Assembly (NCBI GenBank): GCA_037954665.1
Contig: JBBMOL010000023.1
Coordinates: forward strand, 7,006,001 to 7,070,000
Source: Laguncularia racemosa
Lineage: Eukaryota > Streptophyta > Magnoliopsida > Myrtales > Combretaceae
DNA: 64,000 bases
Reading direction: 5' to 3'
The notes beneath the pieces are model-generated. The model was not told the origin of the DNA and ran no database searches. It worked only from the letters and a program-made list of their open reading frames with translations. Shown here in pieces: positions 59,041 through 64,000 of the stretch. The translations under genes were made by a program, and so were the position numbers. Numbering within the stretch: the first letter of the stretch is position 1; each line of letters starts with the position of its first letter.

Positions 59041-62000
59041 AGATCGTATCACATCATTGACTTGACGATGCTTTTATTCGCGGTTTTGTTTGATGTATAT
59101 TTCTTTTATTATTTTGTTGATCATATATATGTAGGATGATCATTCTTTCGGTTTTTCGGCGTATTTATTTTTATTTTGCAGTTACTCACGTATATTCCTC
59201 TTATATATATACCTGTTGAGTTTATACATGGTTATTGTTTCTTTTGTGTACTTACAGTTGATCTCGGTATATGTTATTATTATTATTATTATTGTTTTTT
59301 AAGATTGACTTGTTCATGTTATGTAAATAAAAATAAATAATACATATTCCTCGTTTATTTCATTGATTTAAAATTTTCCTGGTGATATACGAGCATATTG
59401 CAAATTTGCAGGCTTCTAGTATTTTCGATGGATGTCCTTGAGCTTTTGCAATATTGTAAGAGTATTTGTATATTGAATCCAGAGTACTTGCATCCATATG
59501 GATAGATATAGACTGGTCAAATGACCGAGTTAGGTCCTTAACATTATAAATGTTGTTGCCTTAAGCAACTATGAAACTTTCATCGACTTCTTACGATGAT
59601 AATTTTTATTAGATGGCTAATTTTCGAGAAAACAGGGCCAGCCAAAACCCATGCATATTATTTGGAAAAATATAGTTTGCTTTTTTAACACTTTATACCA
59701 AATTGTACGTTTGGTTGAGGAACTTTGTTTGAACCATAATACTTTAATTTAATTCGATTTGACATAAAGATGGAACCATAATTTTATATTCTAAAAAAAT
59801 TAGATGCATGATGTATGATCCACATCACAACTACTAACTTCTTTTAATAATAACATATATTAACACTATATAAGGAGTTGATAAAATTAATATTTATGTA
59901 ATTAAAGAATTTTAAAGGTTTCTCAGCAACTATTTGTATTCATAAAACTAGTATATGATGTAAGTTTTTTGAGTAAATTAGCACATGATGTAAATTTAAG
60001 TCAATCTATATATATATATATTCTAATAACCTATTGCTATAAAGGTCATATACATATACATTTCAAATAAGTATAAACTTAAATTCATTTAAATACTATA
60101 CTATAACAAATGAATTTTGTTTCAATTATAAATAAAATATTGCTATATTTTTTAAAATGATTTAGTTTCTTTTTTTGGTTTAGCTTGCATTGCCTGGAGG
60201 AACTAATACTACATTTTCAATTTAGCTTTGAGTGGAGACTTTTCATCCAAATCGGAAAAAATAAAATCATATTTTCCATTTGGTTTGATTTCCATTTAGG
60301 TAATTTTATTAATACTTATTTAAAATTTTTTTAAAAACCAATAAAGAGAAAATTGGAAAAAAAAAGGGGCAAAAAAAACAAAAACATAAAACTCATTTTA
60401 TTCTCACTCTTACCTCACTCTCTCTTTTAGAAAACCCTCTCTTTGGTTTTTTCTCTCTAAAACTCTCCTCCTAGCCTCATATTAGCATAAAAACAATGCA
60501 TGTTATACTAGTATTTATGGGAGTAACTCACATAACTATATTCAATAGAGAATAATGCATAGGTAGAGTTGTGCGAATGTGTTAGATTTTATAGGCCAAT
60601 CTATTTAACTCACCTATAAAGTAGGTTAAGATCTAAAGCTACAACCCAAGAGGTAAAGCAAGCCACCTTGCAACGAATTGAGTTTTGCTAATCAGTGAAA
60701 AAGTGGGGCAAAGTAATAAAACAAATGAAACCTTAGTCTTCAGTGTTTTCTCTTCACTCATTGCTTGGTCTCTTGCCTCTCTTCACTCTTTAGTCTTCTA
60801 AAGGGTCATTTAAGTAATTAAGTCTTTAGCCCAATTCAAAGCCATGGCTTGGTTCGTTTATGGATATCTTAGGGAGATCTAACTTGGTAAACATGAAACA
60901 AGGATCTTTGGATCAGATTTTCCACTCTCAACCTTGCTCATCACACATGAAGAGATGACTTGGAAAAGGTCTTCCTAAGCTCATTTGGGCTTCATCTAGC
61001 TTTAATAGGCCTTAAAAAGGCTTAGGCTTATCATAATATAAATGAGTTTCTTTTAATTTATATAAGCCTTTAGGCTTATTCTAGCCTATGTCCAAACACA
61101 TGAAGAAAAGAAAGGTTTAATGAAAGCCATTGGATCTTTAGAAGTGATCTAGCTGTCACCTACAATGGTTGATCTAAGTCATCCATCTTGGAGCCTTTTA
61201 TTAGTTAACGTGAGCTTCTAAACTCTAAAAATAAGAGGGTCATCCTCTCATCTTATTCATTATAGACATTACCTAGCTTGAGACAAGTGTTTAGGAACGC
61301 TAAGTTTGATTTACTATCATGTGTACATTCAAGATACCAACTTTACTTGTTTTCCTCCCATGCCTCTTCTTATGACATCATCTATGTGTCATTAAATCAA
61401 GTATCCTAGCTTCCTCTTCTCTTTAGTATTTGCCTCTTCAACCTTAGCCATTTGATCTATCAGTCATCTCATCTCTTCTCCCATCTATGCATAGCTCTAC
61501 TCTTGTCTTTTCTCATCACTCTCAATTTGTTGATCTTATTATTATGTGATCGAGGCACATGGATTCATTTGATTTTGCCTCAAGTTGAGACTTTTGGGAG
61601 GTGGATTTCATTTAGATCTTTGTTTTGTTTTGTTTTTTTTCCTCTTTCTTTTGGATTAGTTTTTTTAACATAAAGGTCAATATTGGAATACTATATTAGA
61701 AAATATGAGAATAACTCTGAGATATGAAGGTTTTTGGTTTCTTTTTTCTTTTTTATTTGTTAATGATGGAGACAAATCAAGAGTGATATGCATAAACCAT
61801 TGCTCTAAATATGAAAGTATATTGTATATTATCAAGTGCATGAGTATGTTGTAATAAAAACTTATAAAACTAGGTCAAACCCTTAAGGATTGAGATTATC
61901 TCTCAACTATATTAGTTCTACTTATATTTAGATAAAATAAATTTTAATAATTTATTAAATCTATATTTAATCCTAATTAATATAAAATTTGGAAAAACCA

Positions 62001-62805
62001 ACACCTAAAAGATGAAATCAATAATCATGATATTAAAATATACTATATTTAATTATTGGATTCTTGACTGGTTTATATTATTTTCTTGAACTTCTCTTCC
62101 AAGTTATCAAAGTACTAAAGTATGGAATTACCGCTTCCTAAAGAGTGGATCATCCCCAATTAATTAACTAACTCATTCTATTCATAAAAGAAGACTATTA
62201 AGTTAATTAACCATTTTGTGTTCTAAATCTGTTCCAATTATGATGCATATTTCTTTGTCATACATGTATATTGATGTTAGTATGTCATGTAATTGAATAA
62301 ACTAATTTAACTCTTTCAATATTTTAACCCAATCTAACATGTGTTCAATATAATATGAAATACATGCTTGATAAATAAAAAATAAAAAAAAAGATAAATA
62401 TTCAAATATTTAATATAATAGTGCCATAGATCCTTTGTTGAATATCCTAAATAATTAAGTTTAATTCATGATTGTGATAAACATTAAAATTACAAGGCAA
62501 AAAAATGTAATCTATGAATAAATATAATTAAAGAAAAGAAAAAACTTAGTTTTTACTAGTGAAACTAGAGATTTTAGTCATTTGATCCTTACATAAATTG
62601 CAATACCATTTACAAATAGGTGTAGATCCTCACTTATTATTTGTAAAAGTAAAAAGAAAAACTAAAAAGAACTTAAGCTACTCTTTGCATGCTTCAACCT
62701 CCAACTCTTTATTATGTCCTACTTCTTATATATATGTGTGTGTGTGTGACCTCCAACTCTTTATTATGTCTTACTTCTTATATATGTGTGTGTGTGTGAA
62801 TCTTT
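59041..62805. other. 3' flank and AT-rich tail of duplication unit 2
   Basis: Collinear with 53047-56990, no gene. A TGTGTG run occurs twice near 62735 and 62785 inside a short tandem duplication ('cctccaactctttattatgtc' type) that unit 1 lacks. Confidence 0.5.
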
Positions 62806-62809
62806 CTAA

Positions 62810-63610
62810 GTCAACATCATTTACTTTCGTCTATTATTGATTGTGGATTGCTTTCTAGATAGATTGATGGAGCATGGACTTTCCTCCTTGAAATGGACCT
62901 AGCTCACTCTAATTAGGGATGCAAGCCGAGTGGATTTAGGACAAATTTTATAAAATTTGAATTTGTTTTGATACTCTATTAATTGTTTTAAAATCCATTC
63001 CAAACTCTATAGGATTCTTTACCCGTTACTAAAAACCCGCCCACTAGACTAATAGGGTACTTGCATCCTACCCACTATCTGCCCGTAAGATGAAAAATAT
63101 TTTGCTTAAATACTTTAAAATTTATGCTATAATGAATCTAAATTAAGTAAAGAGAATTATAACTACTAAAACATCATTTAGCAAAGTCAAATGCAATTGG
63201 TTATATACTTCTACTTCAAGTTTACGATAATATATATTACAGAAAATATGATGACATCATTAATTAAATTTGAATATATAAACTAAAAGCAAAAATATTA
63301 AATAATACATAACGTAATGTTTGTAAGAATATAAGTAACTAAAAGCTTAATTGCGTTCTGTTTCAATTATGCTGGTGGACTTGTGGCCGAACAATGAAAG
63401 ACAAAGTGGGCTGAAGATGGCGTTGACGTGGGCTTTCAGTTGCTGGATATTCCAACTTCCACACGTGAATGTGTTGACTTTAATTAGTTGCTGGACAATG
63501 ACCAATGGGTTTGGACTTCACGTGGGGCTAGAAGTCTTTCTTTTCTTGGACTTTTGGGCTTACATTTGACAGATGGCTTCGGATGTCTGGGCTTTGGTTT
63601 TGTGGATGTT
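62810..63610. repeat. Repeat X, copy X2
   Basis: Matches X1 up to 'ttgactttaatt' (63475-63485), then continues with the right part of X0 ('agttgctggacaatgacc', 'ggtttggacttcacgtggg', 'ttttgtggatgtt'). It therefore keeps the natural continuation that X1 has lost at the duplication junction. Confidence 0.85.
62914..63348. mobile_element. Truncated hAT-like element in X2
   Basis: Same left end (TAGGGATGCAAGC) and interior as 57117-57749. The last about 195 bp, including the right inverted end, are missing and the sequence passes directly into 'aattgcgttctg' of X. Confidence 0.8.
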
Positions 63611-64000
63611 CTGAAGGTGGATTTGCCCTTTCTTCTTGGACATCACATGTGAAATATGGGCTCGATTTATTATTCTTTATATTTTACGTATCCGCACATG
63701 AATCCTTGTCAAACCCATTATCCGTGTTTGAAGTTAAAATAAAATATGTAAATTTTAAGGAGTCAAGAGAAGAGGAATAGAGCCAAATACTTCATCAACG
63801 CTCTTTTCTGCCTCCCTCCTTGTTACTATGAATCATACTTATTACACTAACGGTCATAAAATAATGAAAAAAAAGTTGGCATCATTCAGTTCGATGTTTT
63901 CTAATAATGATTGATCTTGAAAAAAGAAAAACAAAAAAAAAATGATTAGAAGTTAGACTTATTAGTTTATATTTTTGATGGCGTTAACATTTATTCACTT
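63611..64000. other. Sequence after X2, nothing recognised
   Basis: AT-rich with poly-A patches. No gene or repeat boundary visible before the window ends. Confidence 0.4.

Larger units (their letters stand above)
57905..63485. repeat. Segmental duplication unit 2 (holds the second NHL3-like gene)
   Basis: Collinear with 51908-57904, somewhat shorter because of deletions (for example in the hAT-like element and in the tail). The left junction is precise: X1 stops at 'tttaatt' and the NHL3 upstream sequence starts at about 'gtacacacccc'. Confidence 0.93.

Noticed and set aside
63351..63780. Open frames over repeat X2 (also 48523-48729 over X0)
   Set aside because: The frames are not kept between X copies, so they are not under coding constraint.

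Overview
This is plant nuclear DNA, almost certainly from a eudicot. It is AT-rich, with few genes and many nested transposable elements. Its only intact host genes are three single-exon members of the plant NDR1/HIN1-like (NHL, LEA_2 domain) family. Nothing in the sequence allows a species name. I saw no bacterial, phage, organellar, tRNA, rRNA or CRISPR feature.

Left part (1-16 kb): the 3' end of one Ty1/copia element runs in from the left edge and stops about 35 bp before the start codon of a fourth NHL-like gene. That gene is dead. It has two opposite frame shifts near its N-terminus, and a full copia element (copia-A, + strand, 1795-8147, target duplication CTCCA) sits a few codons before its stop. 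After 1.6 kb of host spacer comes a second full copy of the same family in the opposite direction (copia-B, - strand, 9748-16139, target duplication TAGTA). Both have LTRs, primer-binding site, polypurine tract, gag, protease, integrase, RT and RNase H, but carry stop codons. In both, gag and pol lie in different frames at the same place.

Middle (16-43 kb): no intact gene, only layered transposon remnants. A Mutator-like (MULE) transposase pseudogene (20.8-24.3 kb) is split by a 1.7 kb solo LTR with target duplication ACACC. A plant-mobile-domain (PMD/MAIN-like) pseudogene lies next to it on the opposite strand (26.7-24.6 kb), followed by a 1.1 kb tandem array of 120-147 bp units. Further right are a second LTR-like remnant, a hAT transposase pseudogene between direct repeats (33.5-36.8 kb) and a Ty3/gypsy gag-protease remnant on the - strand (39-40 kb).

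Right part (43-64 kb): the NHL cluster. An NHL1/NHL12-like gene (43269-43928) is followed by two NHL3-like genes (52342-53046 and 58336-59040) in the same direction. The two NHL3-like genes lie in a tandem segmental duplication of about 6 kb. Their coding sequences appear identical at every base while the flanks differ by several percent, which points to recent gene conversion. The duplication junction gives the second copy a different upstream region, taken from a dispersed repeat ('X') that carries a G-box and a W-box core. A hAT-like non-autonomous element inside X, and a Mutator-type one at 50.15 kb, allow a relative order of events.

I found no gene system that looks wholly new. The most useful observations are the NHL3 duplication with its promoter replacement and conversion, the MULE-PMD association, and the gag/pol frame offset shared by both copia copies.
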